Shown here piece by piece: positions 22,741-33,796 of a stretch of 64,000 nucleotides of DNA. The translations under genes were made by a program, and so were the position numbers. The stretch comes from Ischnura elegans (lineage: Eukaryota > Arthropoda > Insecta > Odonata > Coenagrionidae): positions 56,828,968-56,892,967 of the forward strand of contig NC_060257.1 of the NCBI RefSeq assembly GCF_921293095.1. Reading direction: 5' to 3'. A model generated the notes under the pieces. It was given only the letters and a program-made list of their open reading frames with translations, did no database searches and was not told the origin of the DNA. Positions within the stretch are counted from its first letter, which is position 1, and every line of letters begins with the position of its first letter.

Positions 22741-23565
22741 GTTGAGCGTCATATCTGTTACATTTTCGCACGCACTTTATTCGGCGACGCCAATAGACAG
22801 CGGTATCTCGTTCGGTGTGATTTTCGCCATTAACCGCAGTTTATGTGGTCTTTCCTTAGTTGAAAATAGTCTCGCACGTTTAAAAGCGTGTAATTTATTT
22901 GATTTATCAGCTCAGTTGCGCATGCGGGCTAAAAAAAAGGCCCAATTGCGTTGCGGTTATGCGTAATATCTGTTGCCGTTTCACGCGCATTTTATTTCAT
23001 GGCGCCACGAGTCAACGGTATCTCGTTCGGGGTGATTTTCAATACCATTTGTGTTGTGGAAATGTTTTTTTTTTTAGTTGGCAATCGTTTCGCATGCTTT
23101 AAATGAGTGGTTTATAGGATTTATTATCTCAGTTACGCAGGCGAACAGAAGAAGGATCAAGAAATTGCTGTTTGGAGTTATATCTGTTACCGTTTCGCCC
23201 GCATTTTATTCGGCGGCGCTTCTAGGCAGAGATACCCCGTTCATTGCGATTTTCAGTTCCATAAACCATTGCGGTTGAGGTCTTCCTCAGTTGACAATCT
23301 TCTCGCACATAGGCGGATCTAGGGGGGAGGGGCACGGGGGCACGTGCCCCCCCCCCCCCCAGACCCTAAAAAATATGCAAAATTTTTAATTGCGTTCGTT
23401 TTGTATTACGAGTTATCCTTGTGCCCCCCCCCCCCCCTAGAACAAAATCCTGGATACCGCCTTGCTTGTGCCCGCCCCAGAAAGAAATCCTGGATCCGCC
23501 CCTGGTCTCGAATGTGTTAAAATGTTTAGTTTAAGAGATTCATTGGCTAAGTTACGTTGGACTGC
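22741..23565 (+). repeat. tandem repeat, about 215-bp unit, three copies
   Basis: ATATCTGTTRC.GTTTCGC.CGC.TTTATT occurs at 22,751, 22,966 and 23,180, followed in each by CG..ATCTCGTTC and GTGATTTTC, and later by AGTTG..AAT..T.TCGCA. Periods are 215 and 214 bp. The third copy is interrupted by a hAT MITE at 23,308-23,504. Open frames crossing units are by-products of the repeat. Confidence 0.85.
23308..23504 (+). mobile_element. hAT-type MITE with poly-C/G interior
   Basis: 197 bp, CATAGGCGGATCTAGGGG to TGGATCCGCCCCTG. The flanks TTCTCGCA and GTCTCGAA match at 6 of 8. Two poly-C runs of about 15 bases lie inside. It interrupts the third unit of the tandem array, which confirms the boundaries. 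Confidence 0.8.
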
Positions 23566-23811
23566 CGTGTATATCCTCGTGAAAAGTGGTAATCGATGGC
23601 TGGCAGCGCCACGAGTTGCATTTTGAAATATGATTTGAATGCGCGCGGGGCGACAACAATGCTAGCGGCGGACGTGAGAATCCTGTGGAGTGAGCATTCG
23701 AAGGAGATGCAAATGTGATGACCTGCAACACGGAAGAAACAGGTCGACTGAAGGGCGACCCAAGTATGCATCCATGTCCAATACGATGCGGGGATCTCGG
23801 GACTGTGTGTG

Positions 23812-23842
23812 TATATATATGAACACTCACTCACATTCCAGT
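23812..23842 (+). promoter_or_regulatory. TATA box and initiator of host gene 1
   Basis: TATATATA at 23,812-23,819 is followed 28 bases on by CCAGTTT (A at 23,840), close to the arthropod initiator. This puts the start site about 82 bases before the ATG at 23,922. Confidence 0.6.
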
Positions 23843-23921
23843 TTCCGACCGGAGAAGGTTGGGTGATCCATTTGCTCCACGAAGTGTTCTCTTGAGCGGG
23901 CGAGGAGGACGAAAATCAACG

Positions 23922-26900
23922 ATGTCAATACAGGTGAGTGCATAATCTCGCGTCAGATTAATTTTCGACAGATAATCGGTGATTTAATTACTCACCAATC
24001 AATGAGGTGTTCCTCCGTTAGAGGAAAACGGATACAGAAGTTAGGGCATCAGAAAGAGAATTTCGTTAGCAAAGGAGCCGCTCTTGAACAGGAAGAAACT
24101 CATGAGAGGATCGCTATTTAGGAGTTTAAAGGAAAGCCTTGTGAAAAATCTGATCTGTAGTGTTCAGGGGCGCAGCTAGGAATTAAGGCTGGGGGGGGGG
24201 GGTTAACTAATACCGGGGTGTGTGGGGGTATGGAATACCCACCAGGATAAGCGGTAGGTGCGAGATTAGTAAATTGCGGAATTTTAAGATAAATGGTTCA
24301 AAATTGTGAGTTTTACGGCTTTCTGAGGGATATTTTATTAATCCTTACACTATTCTATTAGTAATATCAATACAATTAAGTAAAATGGATTAAACTTAAA
24401 AATTTCTCTGAGCTCTGTGGGGGGGGGGGTTATCCCCCAAAACCTCCCCTCGCTGCGCCGCTGGTAGTGCTAACGCTTAACGGTGCAGAAACGTGGACAC
24501 TTAGGAAGGATGACGAGAGAAGGCTGGAGGTGTTTGAGATGCGGGCGTGGAGAAGAATGGAGAAGGTGCATTGGTCGGAGAGGAAGAGGAACAACGAAGT
24601 GCTGGTCATGGTGGGTGAGGAGAGGCACCTTCTAGATGAGATAACGAGAAGGCATTGGGTGTGGATGGAGGGAGTACTTAGCGGGAAGGCGATATTAAAA
24701 GCAGCGTTAGAGGGTAGAATGTTGGGTAAACGAGGTAGAGGAAGGATAATAATAGGATTTTTAGATAGAATGAAAGGTAGTAGGCCTTAGTGTAAATGGA
24801 AGGGAAGTCTATGAAGGCAGTGGCGTAACTATGGGGGGAAACGGGGGATAGACCCCACCCCAAAGCCTCCAAGAAATAAAAATAATGTTCTAAACTATTG
24901 TCTAGTTTTGAATTATAGTAAATTTTAACGTAACCTTTTACCGAAACCCAAATTTTAAGTGATAAAATTATGTAAAATGTATTTGCAGACATGTCATTTT
25001 TCCAAAATTTTCCCAAACGGGGTGGGGGCGGGAGGTCGCCCTTCCCCATCCCCTCCAAAGTATATTCCTAGTTAATCCACTGTATGAAGAAGTGGAGAGA
25101 AATCACCCAAACGACCAGAATACTTCTTAAGTACTCTATGGAAACCCACCTTGATCGGTAGAATAGGGTAGTTTCCTTCATCAAAGAAAACAAAAATCAT
25201 TGATTGCGATTCGTTACCCACCATTAGTGTATTCATAATATACAAATTATTTGGTTTTAGAAATACCGGTTTAGACGAATGGCAAGGGTCAATTTTATCC
25301 TCATTTGAAAAAGGCCAAATTGGCGCCGATGCGATGCCACTCCACGTGACGTCACAGGGACCAAGTTTCTATACGAATAGATAGGAGTTGTAAATCATTT
25401 GAGCTTATCAATGAATACATGAGGCACAGACCTCAGGGAGACATCTCTTAATAATCACCTATCAAAATTGCCTAAGGTCGGAAAGTTTTCTTTGGTTGAT
25501 AAGGTATTAATAATCCTTTTTTAAGCCATGCGTTACCTACTAGCAGGGTAATCTGCTACCTGATAGCAGCCTGCATCGTATCGGCGCTCATAGCGTCGCC
25601 CCAAGGTCACCTCATACGGCGACAGCCGGAACCAGAATGACGTCACACGGGGTTTCCCCGGCATTCATACTTAGCCGTCGCGTTTTCGCGCGCTTGAAAA
25701 TTTTCTCTTTTCATTTAATCGCGAAAAATAGATATCGTAATTTAAAAATCTAAAAGCGTGAAATACGTGCTCCAGGAGTAATGATCTTTTGATTTGGGCA
25801 ATAAAAAAATAATAGGAAACCACCCAATTCTTAAATAATGAGGGCCTTCCTGCTTGAACTGAAACCGTTATCCAAACAGCCAAAAAACAAGATATGGGGG
25901 ATAATTCTGTCTTCCAAATTAAAATGATCACATTCGGAGAGCTGTTTGATCATCAATTAAAATATTTCAATTACTTAGTATTTGCTCAAGAAAAAAACGA
26001 CGGAAATGAACCTTTACTTTTGAAGCGAGTATTTTTAAGTGAATCATTACTTGCGCAGTCACTTATTTAACTTAAAAAGCCATACCAATTGGCGACGATT
26101 ATTTCATTGAAACTTACGTTACCACCTGGAAATTTACAAAGCAAAAGCCCTATATCAGCATTTCCTGCATCTCAAGTATACAATTTTCATCTGAGGAGAT
26201 GCTGAGGTAAATTTTTAAAACGAGAAATTCAGGTAAATATAGGCATGGATATACTTAATAGACCACGAAAATCTCATGACGATAGCATATTTTATTATTA
26301 TTATTTAAATATTCTACCTAATAAGCTGGGTCACCATGGAGTATTTATGAAGCATTCTGACAGCCTCATCTTCTTCTTGTATTTTCCTCTTCAGTTGACA
26401 GTAAGGCCTAATACCTTTTATTACATTTAAAAATCCTCTTATCTTCCACCCTCGTTTACCCAACATTCTACCCTCTTAACACTGTTTTCAATATCCCCTC
26501 CTCATTCAGTATTCCCTCCATCCATACCTTCAGTCTCCTCCGTACCTCATCTCGAAGCTGCCTCTCCTCACCCACCATGTCCAGCACTTCGTCGTTTCCC
26601 TTTCTCTCCACCCACTTCATCTTATCCGTTAATCTCTACAGCGTGAATTACGAACGAGTAATTCGTCGCAAAAAAAGGCCGGTCAAACTTAACTAAGCAT
26701 CTTAATCGTACATTCTATAGATGACAGAGCTAAATGTTTGAATGGGAACGTGTAAGATAAAATGTAAAAATCTTAAATTTGCCGTGGTTTATTTTTAGGT
26801 ACGTAGTGAAGTCAGTTAACGAATAGGATGGTAGATGGATTTTAATAACTTGACCAATTGGAAGTTTCGAGGACCCGGAAGAGTAAATTGAGCTGTCGAA

Positions 26901-29117
26901 AGAGTTTGGACACTGCCACACGTAACTGCCTCGCTGAAGAGAAGTGCATCCGCGTCGTGTTATCATCGAGCCATTAATGAGCCGTTAAGCATGCTCTGTG
27001 AGCTATCGGTGCAATGACCCACACTTCTACACTTCCTGACTCTCTACCTGATCTTAGTTCTGCTATCTCGACGACGATTATGATCCATATGATCCATTAC
27101 GATTACATCGTTATGACAAAGGAGGCTCAGATGTTTTGTGGCCTGCTGGAAACTAATTTAAAGTTTATCACAACGATTACGAGTAATTAATTTGCACACA
27201 TACTATAACTGAGAACCTGAAGCGCATTAAATATTCAGTTCAAATTCCCATGAACAATTTTGGGAGCAATAATTAATATTTGGTCACAAATAACTGCAAT
27301 TGATTTTTTGTGTTTTTAGTTTCTTTGACACAGTCATTTCTAAAACTAATAAAATTTCCCCGAAATCAAAATTGCACAGGTGAAAATTCTACGCCAATTC
27401 GGATGGCGTCTTTAGCACCTGAAAATGCCCATGAGGACGGCAAGGAGGTGTTGGATTAGAATTCAAATACTTGATCGAAAATAAGCATGAAATTAATACT
27501 CTCCATGAATGTCTAGAACGAGTAAACCGTTATAGACTAACTTTTGAAACACTTAGGACCCATTAACAAGGCGGTACGACCTTCACAATAATTGTAAAAT
27601 TTGATACAGCAAGTAATAGTTAAACATTCCGTGAAATATAATAAATTATATCCAAAATCACGAAGTAAAACTGTGCTTTGTCACCAAAAATATTTGATCC
27701 ATTGAATTTTAGAATTAGTTTTACCTTTTCACTCCGACTTTAGGTATTCATAAAGAAAAAAATGTGATTATAGAATTAAAGAATTTACCTGAATTGTAAT
27801 TTAATATTATACCTGATAATGTCGCAAATCAGCGAAAATAACAGAGATAATCCATAGATAATATTTTAATAAAGACAAAGATGTAATGAATACAACTGAT
27901 TACATTCCACGGAATGTAAAAATATCACCGACCGTTCCAACTTAGGCAATCATTCTCAAAGGTGTGCTACCGAGGTTATCGTTGGGTAATGTTTCAAAAC
28001 TTCTGAGGAATATACCAATTTTCATTCATTCCAGCCTCACGTGGTGAATTTCCATTACATTTTCAATCATTCCAGTTTATGTTTATTAAAAATCGACCTC
28101 TTCGTTGCCAGGAAAATCCACAGATTCAGGCGTTAAAATCACTATCTTTTTGACGGTCACATTACATTGGTTACCATTCGGTAAAATACTCATGCACTTG
28201 AGATATGTTCTTTCATCAATGTTATTATCGGAAACGGAATCCGTGAAAAAATTTTAAATATGCCGGAAATAATGGACTTTATGCTTGCCACTACAGGGGC
28301 GCAGCCAGGAATTAAGACTGGGGGGGGGTTAGGTGTTACTAATACCGAGGTGTGTTGGGGTATAGAATAACCACCAGGATAAGCGGTGCGAGATCAATAA
28401 ATTGCGGAATTTTAAGATAAATGGTTCAAAATGGTGAGTTTTACGGCTTTCTGAGGGATATTTTATTAATGGTTACACTATTTTTTCAGTAATATCAATC
28501 CAATTAAGTAAAATGGATTAAAATTAAGCATTTCTCTGAGCTCTGGGGGGGGTTTTAACCCCCAACACTCCCCCTCGCTGCGCCACTGTGCTACTATACT
28601 TAAATGTACTTATTCATGAAGTTTCAGCGAAATCATTACTTCTCTTGTCTCCAATTTTTTTCTTAATCAGGTTTGGATCCTCTTCTCCTTAGCTGCTCTG
28701 TCGGCCACCACTCCAATTAATCCCGAATTCGTCCTATCATCTTACAACCAACCCACTGCAGAAGAAATCTTTTATCCCTTCGACGTCCTGGATGACTTGA
28801 GGAATCTGTCCCAGCGACCGCAAAAAGTCAAGACGCGGGTCGAGGAAAAGATCAAGAAGGACCCGGCTCCACTCCCATTGAGACCCGGTTCGGATACGGA
28901 CGTAACCCCAGTGTTCATCGCTCCAAACGACCCCGGCTTCAAGGCGGTGTACGCCAGTCTCAACCCACTGGAGTACGCCGCTGACTTGCAAGAACAGCGG
29001 GAGGCATTGAGGAAGGGACAGGAGGCCGTGAGTGCTGAAGATGATGAAGGAGCAGATTACGATGACGAGGACAACTGGAAATCAAGCATTCACCGTCAAA
29101 TAGGGCCTTCATATTGA
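23922..29117 (+). CDS. secreted protein of cuticle-gene type, 152 aa, two coding exons
   Basis: Coding exons: 23,922-23,933 (ATG TCA ATA CAG, donor GTGAGT) and 28,671-29,117 (acceptor TTCTTAATCAG), joined in phase 0. The joined protein starts MSIQVWILFSLAALSA, a good signal peptide that neither exon provides alone, which is the main evidence for the pairing. Residues 40-75 are charged (DDL..L, KVKTRVEEKIKKD). Residues 80-120 hold a Pro-rich then helical stretch (TPVFIAPNDPGFKAVYASLN, LEYAADLQEQREALRK). The tail at 124-139 is acidic (EDDE, DYDDED). I do not recognise the family. The four-codon first exon, TATA promoter and secretion fit arthropod cuticle or other extracellular proteins. The 4.7-kb intron holds LINE and MITE insertions. 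Decayed copies of exon 2 lie downstream. No canonical poly(A) signal was identified. Confidence 0.75.
24165..24463 (+). mobile_element. hAT-type MITE family A, copy 3
   Basis: 299 bp, CAGGGGCGCAGCTAGGAATT to CGCTGCGCCGCTG. Target duplication GTAGTGTT (24,157-24,164) and GTAGTGCT (24,464-24,471), 7 of 8. Inserted in the LINE frame described above. Confidence 0.92.
24818..25082 (+). mobile_element. hAT-type MITE family B, copy 2
   Basis: 265 bp, CAGTGGCGTAACTATGGGG to CTAGTTAATCCACTG. Target duplication TATGAAGG (24,810-24,817) and TATGAAGA (25,083-25,090), 7 of 8. Internal AAATTTTAAGTG and AAAGCCTC match copy 1. Confidence 0.9.
25165..25825 (+). mobile_element. 655-bp TA-flanked non-autonomous element, copy 2
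   Basis: Starts AGGGTAGTTTCCTTCATC and ends AGGAAACCACCC, colinear with 14,761-15,414 through shared blocks such as TTAGCCGTCGC, GAATGACGTCACACGGG and GCGAAAAATAGATATCGT. Left flank TA, right flank AA (one change). Sits in the LINE 3' UTR inside intron 1 of host gene 1. Confidence 0.8.
25826..26329. other. intronic DNA, nothing recognised
   Basis: AT-rich filler inside intron 1 of host gene 1. Confidence 0.4.
26330..26640 (-). mobile_element. LINE 3' end (RTE-like), antisense inside intron 1
   Basis: Minus-strand reading KMKWVERKGNDEVLDMVGEE, then RQLRDEVRRRLKVWMEGILN, then EEGILKTVLRG; the same segment as 24,560-24,720 in the other copy. The 3' flank resembles the tail after 25,083 (TGACCCAGCTTATTAGG). 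Stops in frame; dead. Confidence 0.8.
26641..28285. other. intronic DNA, nothing recognised
   Basis: 1.6 kb of AT-rich sequence with no coding exon, repeat end or RNA gene that I can support. Confidence 0.4.
28294..28588 (+). mobile_element. hAT-type MITE family A, copy 4
   Basis: 295 bp, CAGGGGCGCAGCCAGGAATT to CGCTGCGCCACTG. Target duplication TGCCACTA (28,286-28,293) and TGCTACTA (28,589-28,596). It lies 82 bases before exon 2 of host gene 1, so its end is close to the branch-point region. Confidence 0.92.
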
Positions 29118-29174
29118 TCAGAGACACTGCAGAAGAAGTTTTAAAAGGCGAGGTTTATGTTTAGTTGCCATAAA

Positions 29175-29370
29175 AAAGTAACTCTACCGTGTCAAATGGA
29201 AAGAGAAATATTTATGCTGCAAACGAGTTAAGATCGAAATATCATCGTTTGTTGCTTATTTGCGATAAAAAAGTGACTCCACGTGTCAAATGGAAAGAGA
29301 AATATTTATGCTGGAAACAAGTTAAGATCGAAATATCACCGTTTAGATATATCCTGACACCAATACACAT
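29175..29370 (+). repeat. tandem duplication, 93-bp unit, in the 3' region of host gene 1
   Basis: GTCAAATGGAAAGAGAAATA occurs at 29,191 and 29,284, followed in both by TTTATGCTG.AAAC.AGTTA and GATCGAAATATCA. Just 3' of the stop codon at 29,117, so it may lie in the 3' UTR. Confidence 0.85.
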
Positions 29371-29499
29371 TCATCAATATTCTCCTCGGAAATGGAAACT
29401 GTACCAATATTTTATATATGCAAGAGTAAATGGATTATTTTTGAGTCAGAGAATTTCTGCCATCAGCATATTTAATAATTCAGCAATTTGATTTTCAAT

Positions 29500-30350
29500 C
29501 TAAAGTGAACAATATTTATCAATTAAATTATCAATATTGGTCGATATCAGAACGAAGAGATAGGTGAAGTGATTTTATGTGCATAGTTCCAATTATGTGT
29601 CGATAGATGACTACACCATGTGATTTGTGTGATTATATGCTACATATTACCTGTCAAACCCCCTCAAGATACTGGATTTTCATGCGGTGTACGCCAGACT
29701 AAACATGCTAGGGTACGCCAATAACTTGTTAGAGCAACAAGAGACGTCGATTATGGAAATCGTGAGGACTACAGATGAGTCAGGAGATTATTTTGATCAC
29801 AAGGAAAATTCGGCTAGTGGTAAAAATGCAATCAACGACAAACAGTGCAAAAACTTTTATCATCCTACCACGAAACCGAGGGTGAACGGCGAAGATTGTG
29901 CTCGGGTAAAATTATATTTAATCCTCCACCGCGTGAAATAACGAGAGAGATATTTACAGCCCAGAAGGGACGAAACCGATATGCATTCATATGTTCCTAC
30001 ATTAGCACACGCCCATTAATATTCTCATCATACAACGATATTGTTCCGGAAATTTACTACATGCAGGAACCAATGTACTATTTTGCCTCAAAAACATCAT
30101 TTCCATGATCATTATAACATAAGCCTTTAGTGAATGGATGCCCAGAGTTTATGTCAAGATAAATTTGTTAATATCGATCCTTTCAGAACACAGAGAGAAG
30201 TGATGTGATTTTATGACGACAATTTCAATTGTGCCAATAATTCTTCTGATATTGAGTGTGGTTGATGTGATTATATGCATATGATTAGTCAAAACTCCCA
30301 AATACTTACATTTCACGGCGGTATAAGCCATTTTGAACTCACTACATTAT
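29500..30350 (+). pseudogene. two decayed downstream copies of host gene 1 exon 2
   Basis: At 29,680-29,835 the reading FHAVYARLNMLGYANNLLEQ, then TTDESGDYFDHKEN mirrors GFKAVYASLNPLEYAADLQE and DDEGADYDDEDN of exon 2. At 30,310-30,350 a shorter, more worn piece (TTTCACGGCGGTATAAGCC, TACGGCGGAG) matches the same start. Upstream of both, colinear sequence is shared (GAAGTGATTTTATG, TGTGATTATATGC, ATACT..A.TTTCA), showing a duplicated unit of about 620-650 bp. No start codon, signal peptide or splice site framing is kept. Confidence 0.7.
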
Positions 30351-30417
30351 ACGGCGGAGTTAAAGACGATGATAATTGAAAAGCAGAGACTCATCGGTAC
30401 ACTGTGCCTTTATTTTG

Positions 30418-31196
30418 TTCCAGTACCTCACGACTATGAGGATGTTTAATCTAAAAAAAAGCATATTTCAGGATCATATTTCGATGATCATGAAGAGAGC
30501 AATGGCCATTGTTGGTATGCTATATCATCTAACTGACCTTCACAACCCTGCCGCTTTAAGAACAGTTTTTTTTTCGGAAGCATTCTCTCCATACTGAAAT
30601 ACTGCTCACCAGTTTGGCCTACCGCCTGCCCCAATACTCTAAACTTGCTCAACCGTCCTGTCAACTTCTTTCTTCCTGTAGCCCGCCATCGAATCCCCAC
30701 ACTCAGTTATTAAGCCCGTGACTCTATCCTTTCTTCCGTCAGAATTTCTAACATAACTTGACGCCGAGTCTTACCTGATCTCATGTTTCTGCATAGAATC
30801 TTTAGCGGTTCTCTCCGGACAAACGAAATTCTCCCTCTTTTCCGTTTTCGTGTTCCTCCTCGCCCCTTGCGTAATAACTCTCTGATTCACATTCCGCGAT
30901 TCCTTTCCATCTCACGACGCGACGGTCTCTGTTCTACCGAATCTCGTTCTTATTTTACTCCATAGCTTCAAAAATCCCTTCCCTGGACCTCCTTTCCTCT
31001 GCCTCCATTTACAAATCCTCCTTAAAATGCCATCTGAATAATTCACCGCTGTTTAATCCATAATTCCCCTTCTTATGTTCAAAAATTTTGTTTTCTGCTA
31101 GTTTTTATTTATTGTGTTATCTTTTAGCTGTTATTTATTTGCGTTAATAGCAAATTTAAAAGCCTTTGTGCCGTTTTTTTTTGTGAAATAAAGAAA
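30418..31196 (+). mobile_element. LINE 3' end (jockey-like)
   Basis: FQDHISMIMKRAMAIVGMLY, then DLHNPAALRTVFFSEAFSPY (30,470-30,595) is the post-RT region of jockey-like LINEs (KARRMLGFI, DP.ALRTLY..LVRP.LEY). Broken readings of the following segment continue to about 31,000, and the 3' end is the run GTGAAATAAAGAAATTA near 31,180-31,196. Dead. Confidence 0.7.
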
Positions 31197-32660
31197 TTAA
31201 GTACTTGTTAGTCGTAAATTTTTTATAATTAATTAAATTGAAAATGGGAAAATGTTTTATATTTGCACAACATAATTCACTGAATTGAAAGATGCAGCTA
31301 TAGTGCAACAAGTACACTAATGTACGAACTAAAAAACACATCTGCATCAATAAGTTCCATTTGATTGGAAGACTTCCGCCAACATTTTTAATAATAAAGC
31401 ACCACTATATCAGAATAATACAAGGGTTGTGGATATCTTTACAATAAACTAATGAACATCTACAGCTCATAAGTAGAGAGTAGATTATGTGCGGTATTCA
31501 TTATACACAGTGGTTTGGCAGTAGTGAATGGAATATCGTCTGAGCAATAGAGGCACCAAGTAAAGACATAAACGTGAACTTAGCAAATAGCTTTCAGGAT
31601 TGTGCCACAAGGAGTATATAAGTGCCCACGCAAGGGATTTTAGTTACCTACTCCAAGTCATGACCTTAATTTATTCGTCAAGAGAGAACACCCCTTGTGT
31701 TCAAAGTTCGGGCCTTACTCTCCGGCTGTGGCGCCATGCGCACGATTTGGACTGCTCGTCGCATAATATGCTCGGCAGTCCATACCTCCATGTCCAGTAT
31801 AGTCCACAAATTTCCACAGGGCTTAATTTATTCGTCGAGAAATTTTCGGCTCAATGATATGTTATATACTTCTGGTACTTTCAAAGGATAAAATTAATTA
31901 TTGCGTACCAACTTCACCAATCTAATAAAATATTCAATACCGATAAGGTTAACATTATTTTACAAGCATAGATGAAGTTTTAGAAGTACCATTAGCATTG
32001 CGATTACGGACACAGAACAGGTTTTGAAGGTGGCCCTTCTCAAAAGTGTATTACAAAAGTAACTCAATGGGGAAAAAATTCTCCGGCAATTTTTACCAGA
32101 TGAAATTTGTTCATTACTGTTACATGAAAACCAAAAAATACTATCGTCATGTGCATTGTTTGGTACAAATTACGGTTATCAAGATCACAGTCAAATGATA
32201 ACTCTCCTTGTAATACGCTCAGCTCAAAGAGAAATGCTTCTATCAATCATTATTATCGAGTGCATTAAAATGTTCTGCAGTGGAATATTTATCCGTTTTT
32301 GAACACAAAAATGATAATATTTGTGTTGATGGGACATGCCTTAAGGTCCAAAGGTTTCTACAAGTACCTAGTAAAACATACTTGAAACGGAAGATCAGGA
32401 TTTAAATCGAAACTTGAAGCTTGCATGTAGTGGAATAATATCAATAAAAGATACGTTACGTAAACAATATATTTTTTTAAATTCCGATCGGTTTCGGCAG
32501 TTACACCATTATCGAGTACATAAAAATCAGGATAACAAAGATCAGGATATACTAGTCAAAAAAATCCAGGATTATCGTAATAAAGGAAGAACACAAAATC
32601 AATAAATTGGGTGCTTAAGAATACTAAATTGTAGCTTTAGAAAGTTATATTTACAATCAA
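31197..32660. other. intergenic, no gene seen
   Basis: No domain, splice-framed exon or repeat family recognised. Confidence 0.4.
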
Positions 32661-32665
32661 TTATA

Positions 32666-32847
32666 TATTTATTTATTCTCTTAACCCCGAAAACAGCACT
32701 AATTGGCCTTTACATCGGTGGGATAGAACATAAAGACGATTCCTGACATTCATGCCCTGGATAGGGGTAATCTACCCAGGCGGGACTCAAACCCGCAACC
32801 TACAGCTTGGCAGGCGAGTACCCTGGCCCGCCGCCATCGAGACCGGA
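32666..32847 (-). mobile_element. tRNA-derived SINE family A, full-length copy
   Basis: Minus strand: CCGGTCTCGATGGCGGCGGG head, B box GGGTTTGAGTCCCGCC, CTATCCAGGGCATG, CACCGATGTAAAGGCC, GTGCTGTTTTCGGGGTTAAG and an AATAAATA tail. Matches 19,256-19,441 in order and length. Confidence 0.87.
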
Positions 32848-33439
32848 GAACATTGGGTCATAAAATGATCATTTCCAAAGAAAATCACATTAATGTTTAA
32901 AATACTTAATATTAATAATTATTTTAAACTATACAAAATACAATTGATACTTAAAAATTTTATGTGAATATCTTAAGATTCCCTAAACTCTCCTCTAAAA
33001 CTCATTTCTTTACATACCCCATTTATCTAGCTATTTCTTGGCCTTTATATAAGATTAACTTCGTCGTCTTCCTTCTGGGTTCCTTCCCAAGATTTGTTTC
33101 GGATGTCTTTAATTTCCCACTCATTGCTCGTGCCGGGACCACTTCAACAGCTGTGTTTTTCTTTCATCTGTTATTGTGTTTTTGGTGTTCATAATTTCCA
33201 TGATACTTTGATTCCTCGTCCTTTCTTTTTTTAAATAAGCAGGCTGCTTTTCGTCAGGATTCAAATCCCACGGTAAATAGCGGGTTTCCTGATTTTTCCA
33301 TTAACGGCCATACCTCAAACCTTTTGATTTCAATGCTCTTCGCTATTTTAAATCATACACTCTTTGCATTATCATTAGATATAGTTTATTCCCATAATAA
33401 TCTATTCAAAAGGGTTTGCAATTTTTCCTTCGAGGACAA
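32848..33439. other. intergenic, no gene seen
   Basis: Short unrelated open frames only. Confidence 0.4.
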
Positions 33440-33620
33440 TCGTAGGATATGTGGATGGAAAGAAGGCCAAAGTACGACAGCAAAAAAATTATATAGGAAA
33501 GATTATTTTAGATGTTAAGGAGAAGAAATACGTCACTAAGAAAAGTGTAGCAGAAGGAGACCTAAATACTGAGCTGCGTCAAATAAATCTAGCGTTTATT
33601 GACTTATGATGATGATAATT
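33440..33620 (+). mobile_element. LINE tail fragment (RTE-like)
   Basis: Reading KIILDVKEKKYVTKKSVAEG, then ELRQINLAFIDL followed by a (GAT)n-like tail matches the terminal part of the LINE at 7,880-8,000 (INKDVREKKYVGVKRL). Very short fragment. Confidence 0.65.
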
Positions 33621-33796
33621 AACTTTTATTAGGATTGACTTCAGGGATTTTTTACTTACGTGACTCAGTGACGTGGGATAGGTCATTCAGACATTTAACT
33701 CGCTCGTATCTGTTGCCGTAATTAACTGTTCAGTATAGAAAGTACTAAATGCATTATGTTAAATTTTACACTTTCTCGACGAACAGAATATTTAAA

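Larger units (their letters stand above)
24060..25160 (+). mobile_element. LINE 3' end (RTE-like) inside intron 1, with two nested MITEs
   Basis: Reading RSLKESLVKNLICSVL (24,118-24,164) continues after the family A MITE as TLNGAETWTLRKDDERRLEV, then MRAWRRMEKVHWSERKRNNE, then RRHWVWMEGVLSGKAILKAA, ending near 24,790. Removing the MITE and one target copy restores the expected ICSVLTLNGAETW junction. The 3' UTR is cut by a family B MITE at 24,818 and by the 655-bp element at 25,165. Dead fossil. Confidence 0.8.

Noticed and set aside
23330-23460. Poly-C runs as an assembly artefact or G-quadruplex locus
   Set aside because: They are part of a MITE whose relatives (39,941; family A) also carry G/C tracts, so they are element sequence; exact run lengths may still be unreliable.
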